Assembly (NCBI RefSeq): GCF_014201335.1
Contig: NZ_JACHEB010000002.1
Coordinates: forward strand, 248,001-312,000
Direction: 5' to 3'
Length of the DNA stretch: 64,000 nt
Source: Tunturiibacter gelidiferens
GTDB taxonomy: Bacteria > Acidobacteriota > Terriglobia > Terriglobales > Acidobacteriaceae
Each line of letters begins with the position of its first letter. Position 1 is the first letter of the stretch. The translations under genes were made by a program, and so were the position numbers. A model generated the notes under the pieces. That model was not told the DNA's origin. It did not search any database and saw nothing but the letters and a program-made list of their open reading frames with translations. Positions 19,838 to 27,959 of the stretch are shown here, piece by piece.

Positions 19838-21343
19838 TTAGTCTTCCTCGGCCGAGGCGGCCAGCAGTGGGGCGATCCCTGAGATGTCGTCGAAGCCGAT
19901 GAGGTTGGAAATAGGGGCGCCGGTGTCGATGGAGGAGACGTTTTTTAGGGCTTTGTTGATAGCCCGGGTGCGGACGCCCAACTTTTGAATCGTATTCTGG
20001 ACGGTGCCGACCTGGTCTTCGACCTTTTGCATGAGGCCGCCATAGTTCTCGAACTCTTTCTTGGCGCTCGAGAGGACGCGCCAGACCTCGTCGCCTTTTT
20101 TCTGAATGGCGAGGGTGTGAAAGCCCATCTGAAAGCTGGTAAGGATGGCCATGAAAGTTGACGGGCCGGCGATAGTAACGCGGCAGCTGGACTGTATCTC
20201 TGACTGGAGGCCGGGGCGGCGCACGACTTCGGCGTAGAGGCTCTCTGTCGGAAGAAACATGATGGCGTGCGGCATGGTGGTGGGAGGGTCGATGTATTTG
20301 TCGCAGATGCGTTTTCCTTCGGCGCGGATGCCACGCTCAAAGGCTCGGCCGGCCGCGGCGATCTCGTCGACGGTGCCGGTTTCGTAGGCGTGTTCGAGGC
20401 GCTCCCAGTCTTCCTTGGGAAACTTCGCGTCGATGGCGAGGAGCGTGTAGCTGTCGGGGCCGGTCTGTCCTTCGCCTGAGGGGAATTTGAGGGCGTATTC
20501 GACGGACTCAAGTGTTCCCGGTTTGATGCGGGCGTTCTTGATGTATTGCTCGGGAGAGAACATCTGCTCGAGCTGCTGGCCGAGCTGGAACTCGCCTACA
20601 ACGCCGCGCGATTTGACGTTGGAGAGAACCCTCTTGAGATCTCCTACGCCGGTGGCGAGCTCCTTCATCTCGCCGAGGCCCTTCTGGACTTCGCCGAGGT
20701 GCGTGGTGACCTGGCCGAAAGATTCGGTGAGCCGCGTTTGGAGCGTGGCGTGCAGTTTTTCATCTACGGTTACGCGCATCTCTTCGAGCTTCGCGGTATT
20801 GGCATCGTTGAGTTTTGAAAGGCGGTCTTCGACGGTGAAGCGGAGCTTTTCCTGCTGGTCGTTGGCTTCGCCGGAGAGCTCGTTGAGGCGCGTGTGCAGG
20901 GCTTCGCGAGCTTCGATCTGATTGCGGTTGACCTCGGCAATGAAGTAAGTGAGGCGCTGCGCAATCGAGTCGAGGTTTTGCTGAACGGCGGTGCGGAGAA
21001 CTTCGTCGGAGGTCTTATTGTCACTGCGGAAGGCGTTGAGGCCGTTCTGCAGAAGGCCGCTGAGCTCGGCGATTGTTGCGGTGATTTCGGTGCGGAGGCT
21101 GGTGAAGTCAGTGGCTGCTGCTTCGCGGGTGCGGCGGGCTTCGTCGGCGAGGTCGCGACGTATCTCGGCCAGTCCGCTGCGGAGGTGGGAGTCGAGGGCA
21201 TCGTTTCTGGCGTCGAGGCGGGTGAGTTGCTCGGGAATCTGGGTGAGGCGAGGGTCCTGCGGAGTCGCCGGACTCTTGCGTAGCAGGAGGAGGATAACTG
21301 CGAGGAGAGTGACGAGATTAAGGATGAGAAGGGCAGTGGACAT
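19838..21343 (-). CDS. rmuC: DNA recombination protein RmuC
   Basis: About 501 residues. One N-terminal membrane helix (TALLILNLVTLLAVILLLL) is followed by a long coiled coil (residues about 30-240) and the RmuC core: GVVGEFQLGQQLEQM, YALKFP, LLAIDAKFPKEDWERL, the KYIDPPTTMPHAIMFLPTESLYAEV block and GPSTFMAILTSFQMGF. RmuC limits recombination at inverted repeats and has a restriction-endonuclease-like core. I place the start at ATG 21343, with GAAGGAAAG upstream, rather than 48 codons earlier, because the extra segment has no family resemblance. Divergent from the DUF2278 gene. Confidence 0.92.
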   Translation of the reverse strand: MSTALLILNLVTLLAVILLLLRKSPATPQDPRLTQIPEQLTRLDARNDALDSHLRSGLAEIRRDLADEARRTREAAATDFTSLRTEITATIAELSGLLQNGLNAFRSDNKTSDEVLRTAVQQNLDSIAQRLTYFIAEVNRNQIEAREALHTRLNELSGEANDQQEKLRFTVEDRLSKLNDANTAKLEEMRVTVDEKLHATLQTRLTESFGQVTTHLGEVQKGLGEMKELATGVGDLKRVLSNVKSRGVVGEFQLGQQLEQMFSPEQYIKNARIKPGTLESVEYALKFPSGEGQTGPDSYTLLAIDAKFPKEDWERLEHAYETGTVDEIAAAGRAFERGIRAEGKRICDKYIDPPTTMPHAIMFLPTESLYAEVVRRPGLQSEIQSSCRVTIAGPSTFMAILTSFQMGFHTLAIQKKGDEVWRVLSSAKKEFENYGGLMQKVEDQVGTVQNTIQKLGVRTRAINKALKNVSSIDTGAPISNLIGFDDISGIAPLLAASAEED

Positions 21344-21485
21344 TCGACTTTCCTTCGCCTCAGGATAGCATCTGATTTCGGAGCTGGGGTGTGAATTCCG
21401 AGTGGAATCTGCCGATGAATATCCGGTAACGGGGACTGGGCGATAGCTGATTCTGTTGAAATGATTGATTATGGAGGGTAGGGAC

Positions 21486-22169
21486 ATGCCGATTACGAAC
21501 TACAGTGTGCTGGCGGGTAAGCCTACGGCGGGGAAGGTGGTGACGGGGTCCAGTTCGCACTACCAGATCACGATGCAGGCTCCGGGTGGGCCGTTTACGG
21601 TGGCGGTTAATATTCAGTCGGTGGATGGATCGGAGGTTTTATATGACATCGTTGAAGACTTTACGCCGCCGGATCTGGCTGCGCTGACGGCGTTGCCGAT
21701 GGGAATGACGGCGTTGAAGAGTGAGCCGGGTGGGCTGGCGTTGGACTTCGTGCGGAGTACTGTGAACGGCTCGCCGATGATTACGAAGGAACAGATGACT
21801 CTGTTGCCTCAGGCGAAGACGAAGCCGCAGGGGAGTGCGGAGGAGCAGATGACGCAGCGGGCGCGAACGAAGGCGCTTGAGAATGCTGTAGTGACGCTGC
21901 TGAATATGACGGTTGCGGATAAGGATGGCGTGATCTATGCGTTCGGAAGCTCGTACGCCGACTCGGGGAAGGTGGATGGGATCCACGATATTCATATGAA
22001 TCAGGGAAATCCGGTGAGTGGTAAAGGGGGCGGGTTCGGTGGGGATAATGGTGTCTGGCAGGATGGGGCGCTGTTTATCAATTTGCCGTCGAAGGGTACC
22101 TGGACGGCGGTGTTTATTGCATTTCAAACGGAGAGCTGGACGACGGACGCTAGCGGGAATCCGGCTTAA
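21486..22169 (+). CDS. DUF2278 (YukJ-like) family protein
   Basis: 227 residues from ATG 21486, chosen because GGAGGGTAGGGAC immediately precedes it. The sequence starts with MPITNYSVLAGKP and has the conserved GIHDIHMNQGNP segment late in the protein, followed by NGVWQDGALFINLPSKGTW and FIAFQTESW. These are hallmarks of the DUF2278/YukJ family, whose biochemical role is unknown. No signal peptide or membrane segment. The gene is alone, between divergent rmuC and convergent folP, with a dispersed repeat right after its stop codon. Confidence 0.85.
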   Translation: MPITNYSVLAGKPTAGKVVTGSSSHYQITMQAPGGPFTVAVNIQSVDGSEVLYDIVEDFTPPDLAALTALPMGMTALKSEPGGLALDFVRSTVNGSPMITKEQMTLLPQAKTKPQGSAEEQMTQRARTKALENAVVTLLNMTVADKDGVIYAFGSSYADSGKVDGIHDIHMNQGNPVSGKGGGFGGDNGVWQDGALFINLPSKGTWTAVFIAFQTESWTTDASGNPA

Positions 22170-22189
22170 AGGCGCGTGTCTTGGCGGAA

Positions 22190-22275
22190 GGGCCCACTGC
22201 GCGTGGGGCGGTCACTTCGTGACTTGTGTCCTTTTTTGCGGGATTAGAGATGTGGTCCTCCCTTTGGTCGGAGAT
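22190..22275 (+). repeat. Dispersed intergenic repeat, single copy
   Basis: Begins with GGGCCCACTGCGCGTGG (22190-22206), continues GGCGGTCACTTCGTGAC (22207-22223), and ends with a 21-mer at 22252-22272 that matches 23282-23302 at 20 of 21 positions. The unit of about 85 bp fills the gap between the DUF2278 and folP stop codons. Confidence 0.8.
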
Positions 22276-22281
22276 GATTTT

Positions 22282-23202
22282 TTAGCTGGTGGCTAGGATC
22301 TGGTCAGCGATCGCGGCGGCCTCTACGGCCGGTCTCACGTCGTGGGTTCGGAGGATGTGGGCTCCAGCGAGGATGGCCGCTACGTTGGCGGCGGTGGTGG
22401 CGTGGAGGCGGTCTTCCATGGATGGGGTCGCGCCTTCGAGAAGGATCGAGAGGCTGGGGTTCTGGGCGAGAGTGTGGGCCAGGAAGCCTTTGCGAGAGAC
22501 GCCGGCGAGGATCGGCATGTCGAATTGGTTGAGCTGGTCGAAGTGGGCCAGGAGTGGGTAATTTTCGTCGAGGCGTTTGCCGAAGCCAAAGCCAGGATCG
22601 AGGACGATTTTGTTGCGGGGAATGCCGGCGGTGATGGCGGCTTCGAGGCGCTCGGCTAGTTCCTTTAGGACCAAGGGAAGGACTGCTTCGGGGGGGAGTG
22701 GCGGGAGGTTGGGCCAGTCCTGTGGGCGGCCGCGGGTGTGCATGAGGATGGCTCCGCAGCCTGACCGGGCGCAGGTTTTCGACATATCGGGGTCCCAGAG
22801 ATGGCCGCTGACATCATTGATGATCTCCGCTCCGGCTTCTATGGCGCGGCGGGCGGTGGCGGCGTGGAAGGTGTCGATGGAGAGGATGGTGTTGGGTTTT
22901 TGTTTGAGGATGGATTCGATGACGGGGAGGATGCGGGATTGTTCTTCGTCGGGGGTGAGGGGAGTTGCGTTGGGGCGAGTGGATTCGCCGCCCAGGTCGA
23001 GGATGTCGGCGCCTTCTTCGAGGAGCTTGAGGGCTTGGGTGAGGGCTCGCTCGGGAGCGTGTTGGGTGGAGTAGAAGTGGCCGCCGTCAGAGAATGAATC
23101 GGGCGTGACGTTGAGGATGCCCATAAGGATGGTGCGCTTGCCGAGCGGAAGTGTGCGGGTGCGGAGTTGCCAGTCGTGATGGCGGCGGGGGGCGAAGGGC
23201 AT
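22282..23202 (-). CDS. folP: Dihydropteroate synthase
   Basis: Condenses para-aminobenzoate with hydroxymethyl-dihydropterin diphosphate in folate synthesis; the sulfonamide target. 306 residues. The pterin-site motifs are intact: GILNVTPDSFSDGG near the N-terminus, LDLGGESTRP, SIDTFHAATARRAI, INDVSGHLWDPDM, VLDPGFGFGK and ILAGVSRKGF. The first 25 residues (MPFAPRRHHDWQLRTRTLPL) form a common extension. It is flanked on both sides by copies of the same intergenic repeat, and its promoter must lie in or beyond the inverted pair at 23219-23412, shared with divergent dacB. Confidence 0.96.
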   Translation of the reverse strand: MPFAPRRHHDWQLRTRTLPLGKRTILMGILNVTPDSFSDGGHFYSTQHAPERALTQALKLLEEGADILDLGGESTRPNATPLTPDEEQSRILPVIESILKQKPNTILSIDTFHAATARRAIEAGAEIINDVSGHLWDPDMSKTCARSGCGAILMHTRGRPQDWPNLPPLPPEAVLPLVLKELAERLEAAITAGIPRNKIVLDPGFGFGKRLDENYPLLAHFDQLNQFDMPILAGVSRKGFLAHTLAQNPSLSILLEGATPSMEDRLHATTAANVAAILAGAHILRTHDVRPAVEAAAIADQILATS

Positions 23203-23218
23203 GGTTGGATTTTAGACT

Positions 23219-23412
23219 TGTCCTGCCGGACGGGCCCACTGCGCGTGGAGCGGGCGTTCGCACGCCTTTTTAGGGCGTCGCGTGGTCCTCCCGTTGGTCG
23301 GAATTATCTTCGTTCCGATCAACGCGAGGATCTCGCCAGCCGTCTTTGCAAGACAAGGTATACCCGCCACGAAGTGGCCGCTCCACGCGCAGTGGGCCCG
23401 TCCGGCAGGACA
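23219..23412. repeat. Inverted pair of the dispersed repeat between folP and dacB
   Basis: A 35-bp segment at 23219-23253 recurs perfectly in inverse orientation at 23378-23412. Both contain GGGCCCACTGCGCGTGG. The inner part is also an inverted repeat around 23303-23311: TTGGTCGGAA against TTCCGATCAA, with 22 of 29 positions matching over the longer inner arm. So the 194 bp is two whole repeat units placed tail to tail. It occupies nearly all of the divergent folP/dacB promoter region. Confidence 0.9.
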
Positions 23413-23433
23413 CGCGGATGCTAGACTGCGCGG

Positions 23434-25095
23434 ATGATGAGGCCTTTGGGATGGATAGCTGTTTGTCTGCTGGGTGCTCAACTGGTTTGGGCGCAGACGC
23501 AGGGTGTTGGATGCGATGTGGCCGTGGTGCTGAAGGATGGTCGGAGCGGGGCTTGTACCGAGTTGGCGCTGACGATTGCCGGGTTGCTGGAGGAGCCTGC
23601 GGTGGCGCGGGATCATTGGGGGATCGCTGTCGTGGGGATGAATGGTACGCCGATTTATTCGTTGAACGATGGGCAGTTGTTTCAGCCGGCTAGCAATGCG
23701 AAGTTGTTCACGACTGCGGCGGCGATGGCCTTGCTGGGTGCGAAGACGACCTATCAGACGAAGGTGTTGGCGCGGGGTGTTTTTGCGGATGGTGGCAAGT
23801 TGAGGGGAGATCTTGTGCTCGTTGGGAATGGAGATGCAAATCTGTCGGGAAGAGTTCTGCCTTATGTGGCTCCGGTGCCGGGGCAGAAGCGTGTTGCAGA
23901 GGACGTCGGGCCTGCACCTTTGCGTTATCTGGAGGAGATGGCGGATCAAGTGGCTGCGACGGGGTGGAAGAGTATCGAGGGCGACGTGATTGGGGATGAC
24001 ACGTTGTTTCCGTGGGAGCCTTATGCGCAGGATTGGGTAATCGATGATGCAGTGTGGGGTTATGGGGCGCCGGTGTCGGCTCTTTCGATCAACGATAACC
24101 AGATAAAAGTGACGGTGACGCCGGGAGAGGCCGTCGGGGCACCTGCGAGCGTTGTTATCGATCCGGCGATGCCTTCGTATTACACGCTGGATGTTGCAGT
24201 GACGACGGGGGCGGCGAAGAGCGGGAGCACGGTGCAGATGGAGAGGGCGCCGGGATCGAAGGTGCTGCGGATCTATGGGGCGGTTGGATTGCACGGTCAG
24301 CCGGATGTGGAGGAGATTGCGATACAGGATCCTGCTGAGTACGCGGCGACGGCTTTGAAGGGAATGCTGGAGGCTCGTGGAGTTCATGTGACTGGAGTGG
24401 CGAAGGCTCGGCATCGCGTGTTGATGGATACGCAGAGCTTCAGCCGAGAGTCGGGTCTAGTGGGGGATGCGATGAATGTATCGCCGCAGCAGAGGGTTGA
24501 GCCGGCGGATGATGCTGCGTTTGAGGCCGCTGCATCAGGGGAAGAGAAGACGTTGGCGACTCACGCATCCGCGGAGCTTCTGCAGGATGTGGTGGTGACG
24601 AACAAGGTGAGTCAGAATTTGCATGCTGAATTATTGCTTCGCCAGTTGGGATCGGCGCGAGGGAGAGATGGCACGATTGCGCAGGGAGCGCGGGTGGTGC
24701 GGCAGTTTTTGCTGGGCGCTGGAATTGATAAGGACGATTTTGTTTTCTTTGATGGGTCGGGGTTGAGTGGACATGATCTTGTTACGCCGCGGGCGACTGT
24801 GAGGCTGTTGCAGTATGCGAGTGGGCAGAGTTGGTTCGCGGATTGGAAGAGCAGTCTGCCGGTGGGCGGGGTGGATGGGTCGCTTGAAGGGAGGTTTACG
24901 AAGGCTCCGCTGAAGGGCAAGGTGTGGGCGAAGACGGGTTCGCTGGGGGAGGCGCGGACGCTGAGTGGGTATGTGGAGTGCGCGAGTGGGCGCACTGTAA
25001 TTTTTTCGATCATGGTGGGGAATCACCTGCCGCAGACGAGTGCGGATCGGGATGTGATGGACAGGATCGTGGCGGCGATTGCAGCGGCGAATTGA
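23434..25095 (+). CDS. dacB: D-alanyl-D-alanine carboxypeptidase/endopeptidase (PBP4 type)
   Basis: Trims or cleaves peptidoglycan cross-links in the periplasm. 553 residues. A signal peptide (MMRPLGWIAVCLLGAQLVWA) is followed by the class C penicillin-binding fold: SxxK as SNAK at 87-90 (PASNAKLFTTAAAMALLG), the large insertion typical of PBP4, FFDGSGLSGHDLVTP near the second motif, and KTG in VWAKTGSLGEARTLSGY near the C-terminus. The second motif differs from the SxN of E. coli PBP4, so activity should not be assumed in detail. First gene of a four-gene run; the cytochrome gene follows after 29 bp. Confidence 0.93.
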   Translation: MMRPLGWIAVCLLGAQLVWAQTQGVGCDVAVVLKDGRSGACTELALTIAGLLEEPAVARDHWGIAVVGMNGTPIYSLNDGQLFQPASNAKLFTTAAAMALLGAKTTYQTKVLARGVFADGGKLRGDLVLVGNGDANLSGRVLPYVAPVPGQKRVAEDVGPAPLRYLEEMADQVAATGWKSIEGDVIGDDTLFPWEPYAQDWVIDDAVWGYGAPVSALSINDNQIKVTVTPGEAVGAPASVVIDPAMPSYYTLDVAVTTGAAKSGSTVQMERAPGSKVLRIYGAVGLHGQPDVEEIAIQDPAEYAATALKGMLEARGVHVTGVAKARHRVLMDTQSFSRESGLVGDAMNVSPQQRVEPADDAAFEAAASGEEKTLATHASAELLQDVVVTNKVSQNLHAELLLRQLGSARGRDGTIAQGARVVRQFLLGAGIDKDDFVFFDGSGLSGHDLVTPRATVRLLQYASGQSWFADWKSSLPVGGVDGSLEGRFTKAPLKGKVWAKTGSLGEARTLSGYVECASGRTVIFSIMVGNHLPQTSADRDVMDRIVAAIAAAN

Positions 25096-25124
25096 TTTCG
25101 CGGAGTGGATGAGAGAATAAGGGC

Positions 25125-25469
25125 ATGATTCGGGTTTTTTCTTTGCTGATTTTTGTGGGGGCTTTTGTTGGATGTAAGTCGGTCGCGCCGCCTACGCCGC
25201 TAGCGGATTTGAATGCTCAGCAGATGCATGGGCATGCTGTGTATCAGGCGCACTGTGCGCAGTGTCACTATGATCGCAAGAGTGCTGCGTTGCATGGGCC
25301 GGCGTTGATTGGAGTCTTCAAGAAGCCGTATCTGCCGAGCGGCGCACCGGCGAATGATGAGCGCGTCACGGCGACGATTGTGCATGGGCGAAACCTAATG
25401 CCGGCGATGGGGAATACGCTGGACCCGCAGGATATGGATGATCTGCTGGCGTATCTGCATACTCTATGA
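25125..25469 (+). CDS. Small c-type cytochrome lipoprotein
   Basis: 114 residues. A lipobox (AFVGC, Cys17) anchors it to a membrane outside the cytosol. One haem-binding CxxCH is present, CAQCH at 44-48, with Met92 or Met95 (NLMPAMGN) as likely sixth ligand, and a C-terminal helix DMDDLLAYLHTL. This is the class I monohaem fold and should shuttle electrons to an unknown partner. Its stop overlaps the start of the next gene by 4 bp (ATGA), indicating translational coupling. Confidence 0.9.
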   Translation: MIRVFSLLIFVGAFVGCKSVAPPTPLADLNAQQMHGHAVYQAHCAQCHYDRKSAALHGPALIGVFKKPYLPSGAPANDERVTATIVHGRNLMPAMGNTLDPQDMDDLLAYLHTL

Positions 25470-25843
25470 GTGATAACGAGGAAGTAAAAAAACTTGAAGC
25501 GCGAGCGCATGGGATGTTGCCGGGTGTGGCGGGAATTTCTCTGTTTATGCTGGTGCTGACGTTGGTGAATGCGTTTGCCGCGCTGACTGGGAAGTTTGGA
25601 GTGGGGAGCGCGAAGTACGGTGTGTTGGCGCTGTGCACGCTGCTGGCTGCGGGAGTGTTTGGGTTGTTGCGGCTGCGGCGCTGGGGATGGGCGCTGGTGT
25701 TGGGTGGGTGTCTGACGCTGTGTTTGGGAAATCTGTTTGTGTTTGAGAAGACGCATGCGGGGCCTTACCTGGTGCAGGGATTGTTTGCGCTGTTGTTCTT
25801 TCTTTATCTGGTGCGGACGGAAGTGAGGGATCGTCTGCGATGA
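25466..25843 (+). CDS. Four-helix membrane protein of unknown function
   Basis: 125 residues. A short charged cytosolic start (MSDNEEVKKLEARAHGM) is followed by four hydrophobic helices: GISLFMLVLTLVNAFAAL, YGVLALCTLLAAGVFGLL, WGWALVLGGCLTLCLGNLF and YLVQGLFALLFFLYLVRT. I do not recognise a named family. It overlaps the cytochrome gene by 4 bp upstream and the DUF4442 gene by 4 bp downstream, so the three are translated from one message. Association with the small cytochrome is plausible from the coupling alone. Confidence 0.8.
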   Translation: MSDNEEVKKLEARAHGMLPGVAGISLFMLVLTLVNAFAALTGKFGVGSAKYGVLALCTLLAAGVFGLLRLRRWGWALVLGGCLTLCLGNLFVFEKTHAGPYLVQGLFALLFFLYLVRTEVRDRLR

Positions 25844-26316
25844 GCTGGTGGCTGCGGCATATCGGGTGGTGGCCGCCGTTGTTTGGGACGGGGATCAAGG
25901 TGACGCGGCTGGATAAGGATCTGCGGGCGATTGATGTGGAGATGCCGCTGCGGCCGTGGAATCGTAATTATGTGGGGGTGCAGTTTGGCGGTTCGTTGTT
26001 TGCGCTGACCGATCCGTTTTACATGATTATGTTGGCTACGAATCTGGGTCCGGAGTATGTGGTTTGGGATAAGGCGGCTTCTATACGTTACAAAAAGCCT
26101 GGATTGGGGCGGGTTCGGGCGGAGTTTCGTCTGACGGCGGAGAGGCTGGGGGAGATTCGGGCGGCGGTGGATCGTGAGGGGCGGACGGATGTGAGGTTTG
26201 TGGTGGAGGTGAAGGACGATGAGGGTGGGGTGGTCGCAGAGGTGGAGAGGGTGATCTATTGCGCTACGAAAATTGCGCATGAGGAGAGAAAAAAGTTGCG
26301 GGGTGGTGGTGGGTGA
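25840..26316 (+). CDS. DUF4442 hot-dog fold (thioesterase-like) protein
   Basis: 158 residues. The segments RAIDVEMPLRPWNRNYVGVQ, FGGSLFALTDPFYMIMLATN and YVVWDKAASIRYKKPGLG fit the DUF4442/YiiD-C hot-dog fold, proposed to act on acyl thioesters. The C-terminus (AEVERVIYCATKI) closes the sheet, then a basic tail. No membrane segment. Last gene of the dacB run and coupled to the preceding gene by a 4-bp overlap. Substrate unknown. Confidence 0.83.
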   Translation: MSWWLRHIGWWPPLFGTGIKVTRLDKDLRAIDVEMPLRPWNRNYVGVQFGGSLFALTDPFYMIMLATNLGPEYVVWDKAASIRYKKPGLGRVRAEFRLTAERLGEIRAAVDREGRTDVRFVVEVKDDEGGVVAEVERVIYCATKIAHEERKKLRGGGG

Positions 26317-26637
26317 GGTTTTGGTGGACTTGCTGGTGTTTTTGAGGGGGGTGTGGGGAAATTGGTGTTTTGGGTGTGGTGTTTTGGTGGTGAGTTTGTG
26401 GTGGATTGATGGTGCGAATGTGGTGATTCGCCGTGTGTTTTTCTGGGGTGAAAATTACGCCAACTTTTTCGGGTTTATTTTGGGTCTACTCCACCCTTTT
26501 GCGAGGGAGCAGCAAAGGGTGAAGTATTTAGGGCTGAGCTTATGGGTTGTTTCTTCGCGGAGGAGTGCGGTTCGCTCCTTGCGCGAATGCCCATATCTCA
26601 AAATCGAGATATGGGGCACCCGGCACTCGGCTTTCGC
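26317..26637. other. Intergenic: G/T-rich tract and inverted repeat
   Basis: The first 140 bases (26300-26440) are almost devoid of C and poor in A on this strand, made of GGTG/TTGG-like steps, so a strong strand asymmetry follows the DUF4442 stop. At 26590-26615 is a perfect 10-bp inverted repeat, CCCATATCTC and GAGATATGGG around six bases. It lies 22 bp beyond the stop of the leftward gene and may end transcription from both sides. No ORF here looks real. Confidence 0.6.
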
Positions 26638-27732
26638 TTACTTTGTTGCCTGGGTGTTGGAAGGAGCGGGTTGATTCGCGCTGGTTGTCGTCACCACAGT
26701 TGCGATGGGGACGCAGGGATGCGGGGTGGCTACCTGGCCGGGTAGCGTGGGGGCACCCGGAGCGCGCATCTGCCCAGAGGGGCATCCTTGCAGGAGTGGC
26801 ACGGGGCGCAGATCGGCGGGCAGGGGTGGGGCTTCGGCGGAATCCTTTAGGTCATTTTGCTTTGAGCCCGGCCACGCGTAGGGAGCTACGCGGATCGGCC
26901 CGTAGCCCATCACCGGGAACTTGGTGGGTACGGTGAAATTTTTGTCTACCAGGACGTAAGCAGACTCAGGTGCCTTGCCGAGCAAGCGCTGGTCGGAGGT
27001 TAGCTGCACGATGTGATCGTTCACGGTTACAGTAAGGGTCTTGTCGTCGAAGGCTTTCTTCTGTTCGACTGCGGCGGGGAATGGGGCGTTGGAGACGACT
27101 GTGGTTCCGATGCCGGGGATGTAGAAGTAGATGTACTTGAGGTCTTTGATCTCGTAGTTGAGCGCTGCTTTGCCCGTCATTCCATCGACGGTGAGTGTTC
27201 CGCGGGCTATGGATACGGAGACTAGTTTAGGGGGCTTCTCTTTTGAGGGGTGTAGCTTCTTCCCGTTTTCGTCGTAACCGAGGTTGTCTTTGGTCTGCAT
27301 GACGGGCTTGTTGTGCTCATCGAAGAGAGGGTGGCCGAACTTGTCACGCTGCTGCTTGACCGGCGGGTTGAACATCAGTTTTCCGTCGGGGTCCTGGCGT
27401 TGATTCCCTTCCTCGTCGAGCATTGGGGTTGGTGGCAGGACGACCAGAGTCATGGGCCCTGTGTACTCCTGCTTCCCTTTCTTGCCCTTGGCGGCGGATT
27501 GGGGTTGCGGTGCCGAGGCGGCGGGGGCTTCTTTTACATCTGCTGTTGGAGCAACGGTGTTCCCGGGATCGGCCGTGGGCTGGGTGGCGTCGGTTGGTGA
27601 CGCTGGCGTGACCGATTGCGGGGTTGGGGAGGGCGCAGGCTGAGGTTCCTGTGCCAGAGCGCGTCCCGCCGAGGAGAATGCCAGCGCTAACGCAAGCACT
27701 CCAGAAAGTGATCCAATATTGGTCCGCACCAT
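26638..27732 (-). CDS. Secreted protein of unknown function
   Basis: 364 residues; I do not recognise a domain. A signal peptide (SLSGVLALALAFSSAGRALAQ) is followed by a low-complexity Pro/Ala/Thr/Gln linker (residues 28-85) and a basic patch (AAKGKKGKQEY). The middle region carries repeated Asp/Gly-rich turns (MLDEEGNQRQDPDGKLMF, KFGHPLFDEHNKPVM, NLGYDENGKKLH). The folded second half has strands such as YIYFYIPGIGTTVVSNAPF and LTVTVNDHIVQLTSDQRLLG. Three Cys at most and no membrane anchor beyond the signal. It is divergent from lipA and probably monocistronic. Likely a cell-envelope or extracellular protein. Confidence 0.8.
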   Translation of the reverse strand: MVRTNIGSLSGVLALALAFSSAGRALAQEPQPAPSPTPQSVTPASPTDATQPTADPGNTVAPTADVKEAPAASAPQPQSAAKGKKGKQEYTGPMTLVVLPPTPMLDEEGNQRQDPDGKLMFNPPVKQQRDKFGHPLFDEHNKPVMQTKDNLGYDENGKKLHPSKEKPPKLVSVSIARGTLTVDGMTGKAALNYEIKDLKYIYFYIPGIGTTVVSNAPFPAAVEQKKAFDDKTLTVTVNDHIVQLTSDQRLLGKAPESAYVLVDKNFTVPTKFPVMGYGPIRVAPYAWPGSKQNDLKDSAEAPPLPADLRPVPLLQGCPSGQMRAPGAPTLPGQVATPHPCVPIATVVTTTSANQPAPSNTQATK

Positions 27733-27959
27733 GAAGCTCCTCCTCCGTATCTCTCAGATGTGTAACGGTCTGGGACGCGTATTGATCCCAAGAGTCGGCT
27801 ACCGAGAAGGATAGCCGTGGACTCGAAACTGCCCGATCACCCACCATGGTGATTCGCTACAACTTTGGTGCTATGCCGATCCTGGTTGTGCAATGCGAAG
27901 TTGTTCGATGTGAGGATGTGGGACGGCCTGATCCGCTTCGTTCGGGTGGGTTGGATACA

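Noticed and set aside
26273..26674. 133-codon frame in the G/T-rich intergenic region
   Set aside because: Product is low-complexity (Val/Gly/Trp-rich), overlaps the end of one gene and the antisense of another, and crosses an inverted repeat.
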